DNA from: Tanypteryx hageni
Lineage: Eukaryota; Arthropoda; Insecta; Odonata; Petaluridae
Assembly (NCBI GenBank): GCA_028673005.1
Contig: CM054117.1
Span: 52,387,870-52,451,869 of the forward strand
Direction of reading: 5' to 3'
Length of the DNA: 64,000 bases
The notes under the pieces are model-generated. The model was not told where the DNA came from and did not search any database. It was given only the letters and a program-made list of their open reading frames with translations. Below, piece by piece: positions 12,228-23,925 of this stretch. Each line of letters begins with the position of its first letter. Position 1 is the first letter of the stretch. The position numbers and the translations under genes were made by a program.

Positions 12228-12810
12228 ACTTGGATAATAACTTCGCGTCGCATCTATCAACTATTCACGAAATTTTGTCGCTGTTTTGATGTTTAAACCG
12301 TAAGGAAAGCAAACAAATATTCAGTTTTCCCTTGGTGTTGTGTTAATGAAGTCAGATTTAGAGGTTGAAATTGCTGTCTTTTTTAAGACTTGTAGTATAA
12401 TTTCTGTGAAAGCAGAGTTATTTTTTAATACAAAAGTAAGAAAAATTTATTTTAATGATATCACTTTTTATGCGCTAAAAGGTAAAAAGTAAAACTAAAA
12501 TTCACATAATTGATTGTTCCAGAAAGTGAAAATTGTTTTTGGAATATAAAAGCTGTCTAGCGTAATGTTTAACAAATAAATCCTCATTAATATTTCTTTG
12601 TCACGCAACTTTGACGATCTCAAAACTATTGTATCTTTCTGAAACATAAAAAAATAGAAAGGAGACAACGGTGAAGATGATGTTAAAAGTTGTGAAATAT
12701 TCTATTATGTAAATTTTACATATGTTGTTTACGTTTTAGTGCATATAAAAGTTGGTTTCGTTAATTTTTTTTATTTAAATTTTATTTTAACTAAATACTT
12801 AATTCTTAAT
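12228..12810. other. AT-rich intronic stretch, nothing recognised
   Basis: AT-rich non-coding DNA without identifiable features. Confidence 0.4.
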
Positions 12811-12814
12811 AACT

Positions 12815-12828
12815 CGTCATTTTTGACG
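12815..12828. repeat. CGTCATTTTTGACG palindrome
   Basis: A short perfect inverted repeat (CGTCA, TTTT loop, TGACG). The same module, in reverse orientation and followed by similar AT-rich sequence, occurs at 19111-19126 (CCGTCAAAAATGACGG) and in degraded form at 50666-50682. Probably the end module of a MITE family. Confidence 0.4.
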
Positions 12829-12899
12829 GATAACTGCGCTAGTCAACATAATTTTTTACTAAATGCCTTTAGACTTTAGAACCACCCATTATACATAAG

Positions 12900-13480
12900 G
12901 ATACACAAAACTCTCAATTTCTATAACCCAAATTATTTCTATATTTTATTGACGCACAAGTTGTAAAGGTTCGACTGAATTTATTTACGCCAGACACGTG
13001 CATAAACCATGACGCAAAACCCTCAGAAACGCTGATGCTCTCATCAGCATTCTCTCCTCCTTTCTCTTCCACTCCTCTTTCAACTTCTGACTCCCTTCCT
13101 CTGTCTCCCCATATCTTTCCCTTTTCTTCCTTACCTGGAATTTCTCCCGGGAGTGAGATCGTCATGGCAACGAGGATATTCTCGTTTCCTCTGGAGGACA
13201 CCTGTGGAGCTCCCGCTGGAAACGTGTATCAGCCGAGGAATTGAAGAGGCGGGAACACGGAGACAGAGCGCGGATCAGGGTAAAGAGACGGTAGGAAAGA
13301 TAGAAGATGATAGGAAGGAAGGGCATTAATGACGAAACAGAGGGAGAGAAAATAACGGGAAAAGATATCACGAAGAAAAATTTGTTGAAATTTGTATTTT
13401 TACATGAAAAAGTGGAAGAAAATGTTAATAAGAAGATAAGAAATTAAAATAGGACATGTAAAGAAAACGTTTTGTTGTTT
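12900..13480. other. Mixed CT/AG-rich and CpG-containing intronic DNA
   Basis: A CT-rich section (13045-13150) is followed by an AG-rich, CpG-containing section (13200-13380). A small hairpin GCTGATG-CTCT-CATCAGC lies at 13031-13048. Open frames on both strands follow the compositional bias and are not called as genes. Confidence 0.4.
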
Positions 13481-13494
13481 GTTCAGTTATATAT

Positions 13495-13590
13495 TAGAAC
13501 TATATATAAACAACGTCCGCAGACAGGTTCGTGATTATGTGCTAAACCGAATTCTTTACATTCTATTCTCCGCAACCTTCTTCAATTCTC
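13495..13590 (-). mobile_element. Old LINE 3' fragment
   Basis: Words around GCAGACAGGTTCGTGATTAT and the following ATTCTATTCTCCGC block match the 3' end of the LINE at 36421-37510 (GTAGACAGGTCCGTGATTAT, then CTTCTATTTTCCGC), in the same orientation. This is a decayed fragment without coding sequence. Confidence 0.6.
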
Positions 13591-13599
13591 TTTCTTTTT

Positions 13600-16265
13600 C
13601 GAGTCGCGAATCGCCTCCCTTCCTCTTTTGTCTTCAAGATTTCACCCAATCACATTTATGTATGTGCACACATTTGCATGTTTGTGCAAATTCGTATCCA
13701 CTCCAAGAGCAGCGGCAACTAAATAAAAATATTACAGATTTTCAGCCATCTATAAGGTTTTTTGATATTTTCATATATTTGACGCGAATCAATACTGAGG
13801 AATCAACGTAGGAGTGAATATTTTAATATTTTTTTCAACTTAAAAAGGGAGAACCCGAGAAACCTTGGTCACTAAAAGGAGTGTTTGATGTACGCGGGCA
13901 CAAGAGAGGAATTCGCATTTGCTTTTTATCTTTTATATTTCTCGATCCCAACCCTTTTTCATCTCTCTATATCCTTTGCAATCTCCTCGGCCTTTTCTGT
14001 CGTCGCTGTCGCAAACTATTCCAAAGGAGACATTGAAGTGACGGCCGTCAAATGTCTTTAAAATGAAAAACATGCGGCGAAGTCCACTATAGTATTATTG
14101 AATTCGTCTTAGGACTGAAAACAAATTCATAAATAAGCACGTATGTAAGTATCAAAAATTTAGTTAAAATATGTTGTGGATTGAAAATTGGAGATTCCTA
14201 AGTTAAATACTTATTTTTTGTCAATATTTGATACCTGAGTGCTTATATTTTAACACGTTGAAGTAAATATTAAACTGTTATTTTTTGCTCTAGATTGCGA
14301 TTAGAACGAATTTGTCACATGTCATATTGGTTGCTCCGTTATTTTCAAGATTTAGCCCGAAGCAAGAAAAGTACAATTTATTTTTTTACAACTCGGTGGG
14401 TGTGAAAGTTTCTACTGAATTATCCAACCTTTTTAGGTAATTTCTCGTATGAGCCATTATATGTTGAATACACAATTCATTATTATCATAGCATCAAAAA
14501 AAGCACTTCGAATGGGAGTCGAGTCCAACCAGGGAAATAATAATTGCAAGAGTATCTACTTTGTAAATTAGTCGTGTTCAAGTTGGAGTCATCGACTTCA
14601 TTTATTTTAATATAAGGAATGAGATCAGTTTTACAACTTCTGTATAATTGAATAATATTTAACGGAAGCGACGGTGTGAAAGCGTGTTCTCATGTTTACT
14701 CGTTAAACTTTAATGGATTAAGACAGCATCGTTTAACATTTTAATGAGTAAATTCGATATGCCGAGTATTTGTAGGACATCTACCTCGTAATTTTGGATT
14801 CATTAAATCTTTCGGCGGATATCTTTACCGTCTGACCGAAATTTCACTAGCACATAAAAATTAAATTAAATTCAGAATATGCAGTAATAATTAAGAATAA
14901 CTCGAATATGTATCTCGGTTATCAAGGAGAAACCCATAAATATGGCGGATGTGTGTTACTGTGAAATGAAGACTGAAAATACGCGCGCAAGGCAAAATCA
15001 AGTCATATATGATTTATTTTAGGATTTTTTAAATTTAGTCATAAGTCGAAGATTTAAAGTTAGATCAAATGATGTTATTCATTCAACCATATTTATACCA
15101 GCTGCACTTAAACTATAAATTTATTTTCTAAGGTTCAAGCCACTATAACATTCGAAAGGATGGGATCTGGGAATACATGCTTAATAAAACTGTTGTACGA
15201 CAGTTATGCCCTTGCTTACACGTAATCCTAATTCCAAAAACATTTTAAAAGAATAGACATAAAAAACAAAACGTTTTATGGGCTCATACTATCACATTGT
15301 TTACAATTATTTTATCCTTTGTGCTCTAAATATAATTCCTTGCGTCACTTTAATTGCTAGTCAAAGCGCAATGCATCAATTTTATTTTTTATATTTTCTA
15401 TTTTTTTACAGTTACAACTTGAAAGAAGCTGTATTATAGCCAAAAACAATTTATTCGTTTAATATTTAAATTTAGCCATATATGTCTATATGGGGATTTT
15501 TAAGTATTTTAGATCGGAAATAGATACTTTGCGCACATAAGACTAATAATGCATAATCTTAAAGGGTGTATAAAGATGCATAAAGTTGATAGTTTTATTA
15601 ATTTGTCGTCGCCCTTGTTCAATAATAAATAAATAGACGAGCTTCATCCAGACAATTATCTCCTGTTATTCTTAAGCTCCGCAAAATTCTCCGATAAGTT
15701 ATTGATTTAATAAGACATCGATCGTTTAATTTACCTAAGTTTATTGATCAAATCTTGGAACCTTAAAGCTGCTCATTACCTTCAGTAGAGCGTGTAACTG
15801 ATATAATAAAAAAAGACCGAGAATTCTCTACCCCGTGCTGCTTTATACGAAACTCTATTACGCGAGATGTACATTCGTACTTTTTTTATTTCCGGTCTTT
15901 TATAGGAAAGGCCCGATTTCATATCGGGGGCGAAAGAGAGAAAGAGAGAGAGAGAGATTACAAGGAAATCCCTAAGAACATCTGCTTTTCATTATGATTC
16001 GCTGTATGAAATTTCATCATTTCTCTCTGCCCCTCTCTCTCACTGGCAAACGCAGTCCACCTTTTTTATTCAATTCCTTTGACGTCGCCAACCGAACCAA
16101 AGCGTGCTTTGCAAGGGAAAGAGAGAAGTACCCAGACACGTGCGGTTAATCTCGAATGAATTTAGTCCTGGGATTTTCCCTCCGTTTGTCTCTCTCTCTC
16201 TGGACTTTTTTCATGCGTGCGCATCCATATAGGCTGTTATAACTCTCCGCAGCTTGTTTCTTTAT
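13600..16265. other. AT-rich intronic stretch, nothing recognised
   Basis: About 2.7 kb without a recognisable gene. A short AG microsatellite lies at 15939-15957. The remainder is AT-rich and apparently single-copy within the window. Confidence 0.4.
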
Positions 16266-16269
16266 GTAC

Positions 16270-16500
16270 CTACTCGAAGAGAGAGAGGGATGGGATCAAA
16301 GGAAAGGCATGCGAAGAGGAAGAAAGTCGCGAAGAGGAGGGAGGAAAGGTGGAAGAGGGAAGGGGTGAGTGATGAAAGATTGATAGAAATAAAGGAGATG
16401 TCATTGTGAACGCGATAAGGAGAACAAAGGTAAGGAAGGGAGAAAGGAAGGGGAAAGAAAATGGAATAAAAGAGATAGTAAAGAAGGAAGTGAAAAAATA
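16270..16500 (+). repeat. AG-rich purine tract
   Basis: A low-complexity purine run (GAGAGAG, GGAAGG, GAAAGG words) of about 230 bp. A similar, shorter purine-rich section follows at 16800-17010. No coding content. Confidence 0.7.
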
Positions 16501-16639
16501 TATTTATCGGCGAAATTGCAGCTGAACATTACTAAACGTTTCACGATTTGTTCAATATTAAGTATAATGTAAACCATTACTATTTACGATAATAATGACG
16601 GTTACAGCATTTATCGCATTTGAAATAATTAAGGAATAG

Positions 16640-16802
16640 ATGCAGTCGAATCTCGATAACTCTGAATCCATGGAAGTCATCAAAAGCGAACGGAACTTCG
16701 AGTTTCAAAACTTTCAAAACTTCATTTTAACGCTTATGAAAGCAAACGAGAAAATGCCCACTTCAATTAATAGAAAATTCGAGCTATCGAGGTTTGACCA
16801 TG
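16640..16802. mobile_element. pogo/Tigger-like MITE
   Basis: The left end, ATGCAGTCGAATCTCGATAA at 16640, and the inverted right end (reverse complement ATGGTCAAACCTCGATAGC) form imperfect terminal repeats. They are of the CAGTNGAACCTCGATAACTC type typical of pogo/Tigger-family elements. The 163-bp body is non-coding; the 77-codon frame at 16640-16873 is incidental. Confidence 0.55.
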
Positions 16803-17009
16803 TGTTTAGAGAAAAGAAAAGACGAATTAAGGCAGTAGTTAAATTAGGAAGGAGCGGTGAGATGCGACGATAAAGTGATAGATAACGAGAAAGATAGGAG
16901 TGGATGAAGGTAAAGCATTATGGAAGAGGGATGAAGAAAGTGAAAATATGGTAGTATAGAATCGGGGGAGGAGAGAGTGAGAGAAATAGTGAGCGAGAGG
17001 GAACAGAAA

Positions 17010-17820
17010 CAGACAAAACAGTATGAAAAGAGTTGGCTGAGAAATGGAAGGCGCTTGTGTTTGTTGGACTTGCTGCAAGAGGGAAACACGGGCGCTGGAG
17101 CGTCGAGTGGCTTCATTGGAAAACTGCGGAATGAAGGAGAAACGATCCCGTATTTCTGCCGGGTCTTTTTTTTATCCTTTCGGTATAATTTCCTCTCTTC
17201 TCTTCCGAAAAACGTTTTCCGTTGCATAGCTAAACGTTTGATCTTAAAGTTGCTTCTTTGAAGTTACACTAAGAACATTTTGTGTCGTTAATGGCCATCG
17301 TATGGTTGCTATCGAATACGTTCCAGCCGTAAGGCTTGCTCGACAAATCTCTTATGAGGGATTATAGCAGTTAAAAATTTTTTAAATCTCTTGAAATTTT
17401 CAAAATTATGTAAGGCATAAGAATAATTTATTATAATTGAGAATACATTACAATGAGGCATGATTCCTTTTTTAAAGACGTGCATTTTTGTTCACATCTA
17501 CTAGGATGCATTTCATCCACGAGTATACACTCAAGAATGTCTTCTCTAATAATATGCTTCCATAGAAATAGGCAATCTGATAAAATCAAATCGAGAAGAG
17601 TAATTTGAAATTGCTGAAGCTTTCAAACTTACCTCGCTTTTTTAAATTTACACTTTTATTGGAAACCCCTATTTCTCCCCTTCCTGAAACTTTTTTCGAA
17701 AACTTTCCGACTCTAGTACTCGGCAATCGGTCTGAGAATTAGAGCAATAAGGCAACTTATGTCACCTCCAACCACTTCACTCACTCTACTCCTGATAAAG
17801 ACCCTATTCTAGAACCTTCA
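17010..17820. other. Intronic stretch, nothing recognised
   Basis: A moderate-GC patch at 17030-17160 gives overlapping short frames on both strands (for example CVCWTCCKRETRALERRVASL), but they have no homologue I recognise and no clear splice sites. The rest is AT-rich. Confidence 0.4.
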
Positions 17821-17824
17821 CGGA

Positions 17825-18045
17825 TGGGACTCGAGTGTGTGTGCGCCTCGAGTTGAGCGACGGGGGTCTTTGATTGACACTAATGGCGTCCCGGGTGGCA
17901 GGTGGAGCTCCCTTGCGGTTATAAATAGAAGCTCTGGGGCTGAAAGGGGCGGATAGAGAGATTTTGGAGTTAGTTGGGGTCGGGAAAGTGTATGATTTAG
18001 GGGTTAAAGGAGGAATGGGAGTGGGGGTGGACGAGATTACCGAAA
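17825..18045 (+). promoter_or_regulatory. GC-rich patch with a TATA box, candidate intronic promoter
   Basis: A GC- and G-rich island inside the AT-rich intron contains TATAAATAG at 17930-17938, a good match to the TATA-box consensus. It is followed by G-rich DNA with no obvious long frame and no clear arthropod initiator (TCAGT) 25-35 bp downstream. It could be an alternative RGK promoter, a non-coding RNA promoter or chance. Confidence 0.25.
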
Positions 18046-19110
18046 ATCTGCTATTCCGACGAAATCTTGCATTAAAGCAACCTTCGCAGCGTCTAACAGC
18101 GGTCGTTGAAGATGATACTTGCGAATGAAAATGAAAATGCAGAAAAATATTTAATTTATTCCTTCGTGTTTTGATGTAATGCTTCAGGTTAACTCTTGAA
18201 GCTGTCCTGTTTAACAGATGAACCTGATTCGAAAGTTAAAATTCAACGTTTTTACACTAATCAATGACCTTTATACTCTTTTGGCATAAAGGATATCATT
18301 TAAAAAACTTTCCACTTTACATGAGAAAAAGAAATATATTTGCGCTACATTATCATGGATGAAAATGTGGGTTAATCCTTTTCTCGTGCTTCCTGAATGT
18401 TGTAATATTGCTCAAGGGAGCCTTTTGGAGTGCGCCTCAAGTACTGCAAACTAATTTCCATCCATGGTTAATATACAATTATGTACGATATATTTTATCG
18501 GCTACAAAGGAAGCATTAAGTGTTTTAGATTATTTCTAAACAGTAAAAACCAGTGACCATATATTATGCAAATAATCTCATAATGATTTGCGCAATTTCT
18601 TTATCATAACAGTATTCCGCAGCCTGTGCGTATTGAAACCTTTGATAACCTTATCAATACGTCTTGCAAATACCTAAAAATTTATAATTATAGTATTTCC
18701 CTTATTTTCACTGAAACGATCATTTTCATTCATACGTAGTGTCACATTAAAGGTAACTACCTAACATTTAATCTTGTTTTGCAGATTTTTTATTAAAATT
18801 CTTCGTTTTTTCTTCTTATAAATGCAGGTTCACGGAGTTAATTTTTCTTCCATGATCTTCTTAGTCTCTGTGCAAAGAGTTTGTTACCATAGCAATTTTA
18901 TAAAGTTGTGATGTGTATTTTAAATTTGGTTATAAGTGAATATCAATATACGCAATACATTGTTCAACGCAAATATAAATGATAGCAAACAAATTTGGTT
19001 AAATGCAGCTCGATATTGCGCGGCTCGTTGGAGTATAAAATAATATCACACGAACATAAAATAATAACTCCAGTAAATGTGTCATTAGTATCCAATACTA
19101 GTGTAATTAC
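18046..19110. other. AT-rich intronic stretch, nothing recognised
   Basis: No gene or repeat recognised. Confidence 0.4.
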
Positions 19111-19126
19111 CCGTCAAAAATGACGG
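19111..19126. repeat. CCGTCAAAAATGACGG palindrome
   Basis: Six-base-pair stem with a four-base loop. It shares flanking words (TAATTACCCGTC..., GGGCATGAA...TATTAAATTA) with the degraded copy near 50640-50710 and the inverted module at 12815-12828. Confidence 0.45.
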
Positions 19127-19208
19127 ATGGGCATGAATTAAATATTAAATTAATATAATTCTATATGTGCATATTAGCTAAGCGTCAATTCAAAATAGCT
19201 GCTCAAAT

Positions 19209-19314
19209 AAATAAATACTGGTATTATTGTAAAAATTTACAAATTAAATGTTAATCCTTTCGTTATAGTTGTCATTTAATTTGTAAATTTTTACAATAAT
19301 ACCAGTATTTATTT
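19209..19314. repeat. Perfect 42-bp inverted repeat with a 22-nt spacer
   Basis: Positions 19209-19250 are the exact reverse complement of 19273-19314; each arm contains ATACTGGTATTATTGTAAAA or its complement. With a 22-nt loop, a transcript in either direction would fold into a long perfect hairpin. Such perfection in otherwise decayed DNA suggests a recent insertion, a gene-converted MITE or a hairpin RNA source. Confidence 0.85.
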
Positions 19315-19339
19315 TAAGCGTTTCTTAAAGTTGCTCTTT

Positions 19340-19635
19340 TTACGACCTCTTGCTTGCGCGCAATGGGTATGCATCCTCAGGTAGTGCAATGAATAGCTGG
19401 ATAGGAAGGGAGAAGAGAAACCTCCTTCACCTTTTCTCTTTAGTTCTAAAACGCACAAGTAGAGGGCCGGGCGTCCTCGGAAAAAATATTCCAGGATTCG
19501 AACTCTGTGTCGCTTTAGCTGGCGGAGCCAACACTCGATACACTACACCACCGGCCTTTTATTACGACCTACTGATTCCCTCTTGCCTACGCGCAATGGG
19601 TATATAAGAGGTAGTGCAATTAATAGCTGGTAAAT
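19340..19635 (-). mobile_element. tRNA-derived SINE, one copy plus a partial repeat
   Basis: The segment ends (19500-19556) with a tRNA-like head in reverse: GGATTCGAACTCTGTG is a box B, and CACTACACCACCGGCC complements a box A of the GTGGTGTAGTG type. The distal module, containing GCGCAATGGGTATG and GGTAGTGCAATGAATAGC, appears at 19357-19402 and again at 19589-19627. The same family occurs at 30925-31160, 34175-34485 and 55395-55465. Confidence 0.65.
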
Positions 19636-21299
19636 TTTAAGAAGAAAGATGGCTTCCTCAACTTAATTTTTTTTAACACCAGCACTTTGGTATCCGGGCG
19701 ACAGGAAAGTTATTTCAATCGCCTTATGCATTTACTGATGCCGTGGCGACCTATTTTCTTGTTCTTCTATGGAACAAGGCCATAAATGTCCTTTGGCTTC
19801 GTCGAATTATTAAATTTTACTTCTGTCTTTAGCTCCATTCTCCTCCACCTACGTCCTTTTTCAAACAAAACCTGCGGGTGACGCGATGGCACGTACATCG
19901 TCCACAGTGCTGCCCTCTTTGTACCCGCCGTGAAGTTAATGGAACCTTGCGTTCTTCGACGCAGGGGATCTGTCTATGGCTGTTGCGTCTATGCGATATT
20001 CGTGTCACACGAGGTGAAAAGGCGTCTGGCAACACACTGTGCGTCATACTGTATCCAGCCCGTTAGCAAACACGCTCACTCACTTTGCCGCCTGTCCTCT
20101 CTCTGAAAACCAGGCAAAACTCCTTCCCTCCCTTCCTCAGTCATGAATCTACCCCACTTATCGAATCATGGGGGCTCTTTTGCACTTTTTTAAATCAGAA
20201 GAGCAAGTAAAATCCATTATGTGTGTATGTATTCGTTTTCCCATTATCGGTTAAGCTGATTTGTCGGGTTTACGTTGAATTAAATCTTATGATCGAACCG
20301 AGCGAAGATTCGGCGCAGTTTATAATTTTACAATATCTCAGATGTTTTTTGCTTCAAAAAGTAACTTGGTTGACGTCGCTATTTTGGTCAGGCGAATAAC
20401 GGTGGTAGAAGAATTCGATATTCCCCTCCACTTTTTATATACCGCAGTTGTACCCCCATTTGTTAAATTTATTATAGTTACTTTTGCCATGATATTCAAA
20501 CTCTACTCGAGTTCAGCCTTTAAATAAGGTTTGTTAGAACTTCATGTAAAAATAAAAGATCTTTGGTGATGAGCGGGTCAGTTTACGGAGTATTAAATCT
20601 AAAGGGATTCGCGAATAGCATATAAAGATAACCCATGTTTATAACTTTAGAATTCACAGTTTAGGTGTTTTTTCTGGTTTGTAACGTTATCCTTAGTCGT
20701 AACATCGCAACTTTTGATTCCGAAGTCATACATGAAAGACAAAGCAAGAAGAAAAATTTAGTAGGCTCGACATAATCTTGTTAAACAAGTATAAGGCAAT
20801 TCAACAGCTTGATAAATTCATTGCATGAAACTGTCATTAATGCGAGTTATATCATATATACGAATTATATGGATCAATAAAACATTTTAATGCCCTATAT
20901 CGGTGTATGTTGCATTAAATCAATATGAATCGAATTTACGATAATTTAAAAAATCAGAAATGCTCGGGGGACTGCATACATTTCCTTTAATTCAGCGCGA
21001 AATGGATATATAATTTTTGGAATCACAAATTTACTAAAAAAATCACGCTTTATGCATTAAAAAGAGAATTGGTATGATAACAATGCGTTTAGTAATGAAT
21101 TTTTCCGTCGGGTAATACTGATTTTTCAAAATGTTACAGAAAGTCAGTCATTTAATAATTTCTCTCCAAAGACCTCTGCGAAGCCATGAATTTGGGATGG
21201 AAAAAACATCTCAGTTGCGCAGTTCTTGGTAATAAATCCGTCTTCCTTTCAAGGCGGATTTTTATGTGAAATCTGACGATGCATTTTTTCATTTTGCAG
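19636..21299. other. Intronic stretch with a CpG-rich patch
   Basis: A CpG-rich, GC-rich patch lies at about 19850-20110 with short frames on both strands and no recognisable homology. The rest is AT-rich up to the TTTTGCAG acceptor. Nothing further recognised. Confidence 0.4.
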
Positions 21300-21391
21300 A
21301 CGACGAATTCGGCGAGAAGACCGTCTCCGTGTTGCTAGATGGCGAGGAGTCTGAAATGGTGTTCATAGATCACCCCAGCGTCGAGATGTCG
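21300..21391 (+). CDS. Rgk: RGK-family small GTPase, exon with degenerate G3
   Basis: This exon begins after TTTTGCAG (acceptor AG at 21298-21299) and ends before GTAAGT at 21392. Joined to the previous exon, the split codon g+ac gives Asp and the reading continues DDEFGEKTVSVLLDGEE, then SEMVFIDHPSVEMS, ending in phase 0 after 30 full codons. This is strands 2-3 of the G domain. The usual G3 motif DxxG is replaced by DHPS, as expected of RGK proteins, whose G3 lacks the catalytic-loop glycine and which hydrolyse GTP poorly. The G4 (NKxD), G5 and C-terminal calmodulin/membrane-binding parts are not in the window. Confidence 0.92.
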
Positions 21392-21399
21392 GTAAGTTC

Positions 21400-23400
21400 A
21401 GTCACGTTTTTTCGTTTGAATAGGAAGATATGTAGGAGTATGCGAATTGGTAACTTTTTATTTCCTTATTCTTATGCCAGTGAGATTGAGGTCATGATAC
21501 CATGTCTCCATTCTAACCAGTTAAAGAAACTCGCATGGAATGTGCGTATGTGATTATTGTGTATTTACTCGGACGAATACAATGATACATTTAGGTTCGA
21601 ATATGTGGTTAAGAAGTGCAGTAAGAAGTCTGAGTTAAACATTGCCATTTCTTCTGTATAAACGCATCAGTTTCACTCCAAAGAAGATATGAATTACAGG
21701 TATAAATATAATTTAATAGTTCATGTGGATAAATAAGGAATATCCTGCGGTGTTAAGACGTTAAACGATACCAGAATGCACCGTTCTTTTCAACGCCAGT
21801 TGCTGTTAGAAATAACAGAGGGAATTTATGTAATTTTGCTGGAAAGTTAAAAGAGATGACCTACACTTTTGCCAAGTACCTTCAAGAAACATTTCAATAC
21901 AAGCCGATTTATGTTTCGTTTGCAAGTTATAAAGTTTTCAAGGCAGGATAGAAGGACATCGAGTGAGTTAAAGATATCCATGTTCACAAACATCCTACGA
22001 AATAAATCAAGTCTTATTTAAATAATTCTTTTTTGTATGAATGAACAGAGTTAGTTCTATGAGTGAAATTATACGTATAATATAAATGTCATCGAATGTT
22101 TCGGAGTAGCGGCGTAAAGTAAAAAAAATATATTGAAGGTAGAATTGCTTTTGGATGCTCAAAATATGAACTATTGTAAATGGAATTCGTATTCTCAAAG
22201 ACGTCAATTCAGAGAAGCTGTCAGTTAAATTAAACCTTGTCCAAGTTTTGTGCATGATCGGTTTTAACGGTGCTTTTACTGACAAGAAATATTTAATTTG
22301 AACCAACATAGGATAACAGGCCATATTAAAGCCGCCTTTCATCTATGAAAAGGAAATTCATGCAATACCTTTTGAATAGAAGTGGTGCATTGAGTTCTTG
22401 CGCGAAATCTTTTCTCTGAATTGATCGCAGTTTTTGCTTTTGGCGTCGATTTAGAGGAAAATTTGCAAAATACGCTTTTGATGTCAGAAACCACTCCTAA
22501 GCAAGACATATTTGTACGAGATACGGTTCTTATACTAATAAAACTAGTATTCAATCGCAATTACGCTCTTCCCCCCAATAAATTGCACTTAATTTTATTT
22601 ACCCAATGCTAGGCCACTCAGTATGTAACATTCGCTTTTAATCTGTAAACAAAATATTATTTTAAGCAAATATTCGATCCAAAAGAATTTTGTGGATCAT
22701 AATGGAGTTTGATAACTATTTATCTCCATTGATATTTATTCGACTGATTAATATCATGCTCCTTTTTTGCATTTCGGATCCATTCTGCCTTGATATCTGC
22801 TTTTGCGCATTATTTTCGGACCATCGTAAATAGCCTTTATGCTCTAAAATACTAAAGGATAATTTTGCAGTCAACGTTCGACCTCGTCACTCATTATAAA
22901 ATATTCACTAACAACCGTATAAATATTCCGCGGAAATATCCCGTATCCACGAAATCGGTAGCGGCATAATTTTTTTCTGGCCCGTGTGACAACTCAAGGC
23001 ATATTTTGCTCGTTGCATGGCAATAAAACTGCAAATTTTATATCCTTCATAATTTAAAACTTCGGTCAATTGAGAATTTTTTTGAAAAATTACTTCGTTT
23101 GGATGTTAGCCATCGCTGAAATTTCCAATCTCCGAAAGACCGATTCGTAAATGAAAGGAAAATTTAGCGAAAGGGAGAGAGGGATTCAATTTCCGCTCGC
23201 GAACGCGCGTTAAAAAGACAAGGAGATTCCATCCCCTATTCCGATCATTTTGAAAATGCTTAACCATTGGTTGAAGTCCCTTTTTCACGAGTGAAAAAGG
23301 ACGGCAGAAAAGGGTGAATCTTTCCACCTGCGCCTGCGGCGCATTGGATGTTCTCTTTGGTATCGGCGAGAAAAAACTCAACTCGGTAATATCCGAGACG
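21400..23400. other. AT-rich intronic stretch, nothing recognised
   Basis: No gene or repeat recognised. A CpG-containing section with a pseudo-frame precedes the CT tract at 23100-23400. Confidence 0.4.
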
Positions 23401-23403
23401 AAC

Positions 23404-23925
23404 ATTTTCTCGCCCTCCCACTGTTTCACCCTCTTTCTCTCCCTCTCTCTCCCTTTCTCATTCTCCTCCCCCTTCTCATTCTCCCCCTTTCCCCTTCCCA
23501 ACTTCTCTCCTTCCCTCCTCTCTCCCTCCATTCATCTCTCTCTCTCTCCCTCATTTCCTCTCTTTCCCTGCATCTCTCTAACTTTCTTTCACTCTCTCAC
23601 ACCCTCTCTTTCACCCTCTTTCTCTCCCTCTCTCTCCATTCTATCCCTTTCCCACCCTCTCTCATTCCTTCTTTCCTTCCCTGTCATTCCCTCTCTCATT
23701 CCCTTTCTCTTTCCCTCTCTCTTTCCCTTCCTTTCTACCTCCTCTTTCTCTCTATCTCTCTTTCTCCCTCGCTCTCTCTTTCTTCATGTCTCCCACTCTC
23801 TCTTTATCGTTCTCCCACTTTCCCTCTCTCTCCCTCTTTCTTTCTTTCTCTCTTACTCTCTCATTCTCCTGTTCCTCTCCCTTTCTCTCCCTGTCTCACA
23901 TCCTTCCATTTCTACCTGGCTTTCA
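23404..23925 (+). repeat. CT-rich pyrimidine tract (~520 bp)
   Basis: A continuous (CTCTCC/CTTTC)n-like tract. Its stop-free frames (for example 237 codons at 23314-24027) encode only Ser/Leu/Phe/Pro runs and are compositional artefacts. Confidence 0.9.

Larger units (their letters stand above)
7240..21299 (+). other. RGK intron between the P-loop exon and the G3 exon (14,060 bp)
   Basis: The interval begins GTAAG and ends TTTTGCAG, and its flanking exons join in phase (g + ac gives Asp), so it is read as a single phase-1 intron. It is filled with AT-rich DNA and degenerate transposable elements, annotated separately. No other exon of a recognisable protein was found inside it. Confidence 0.85.
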
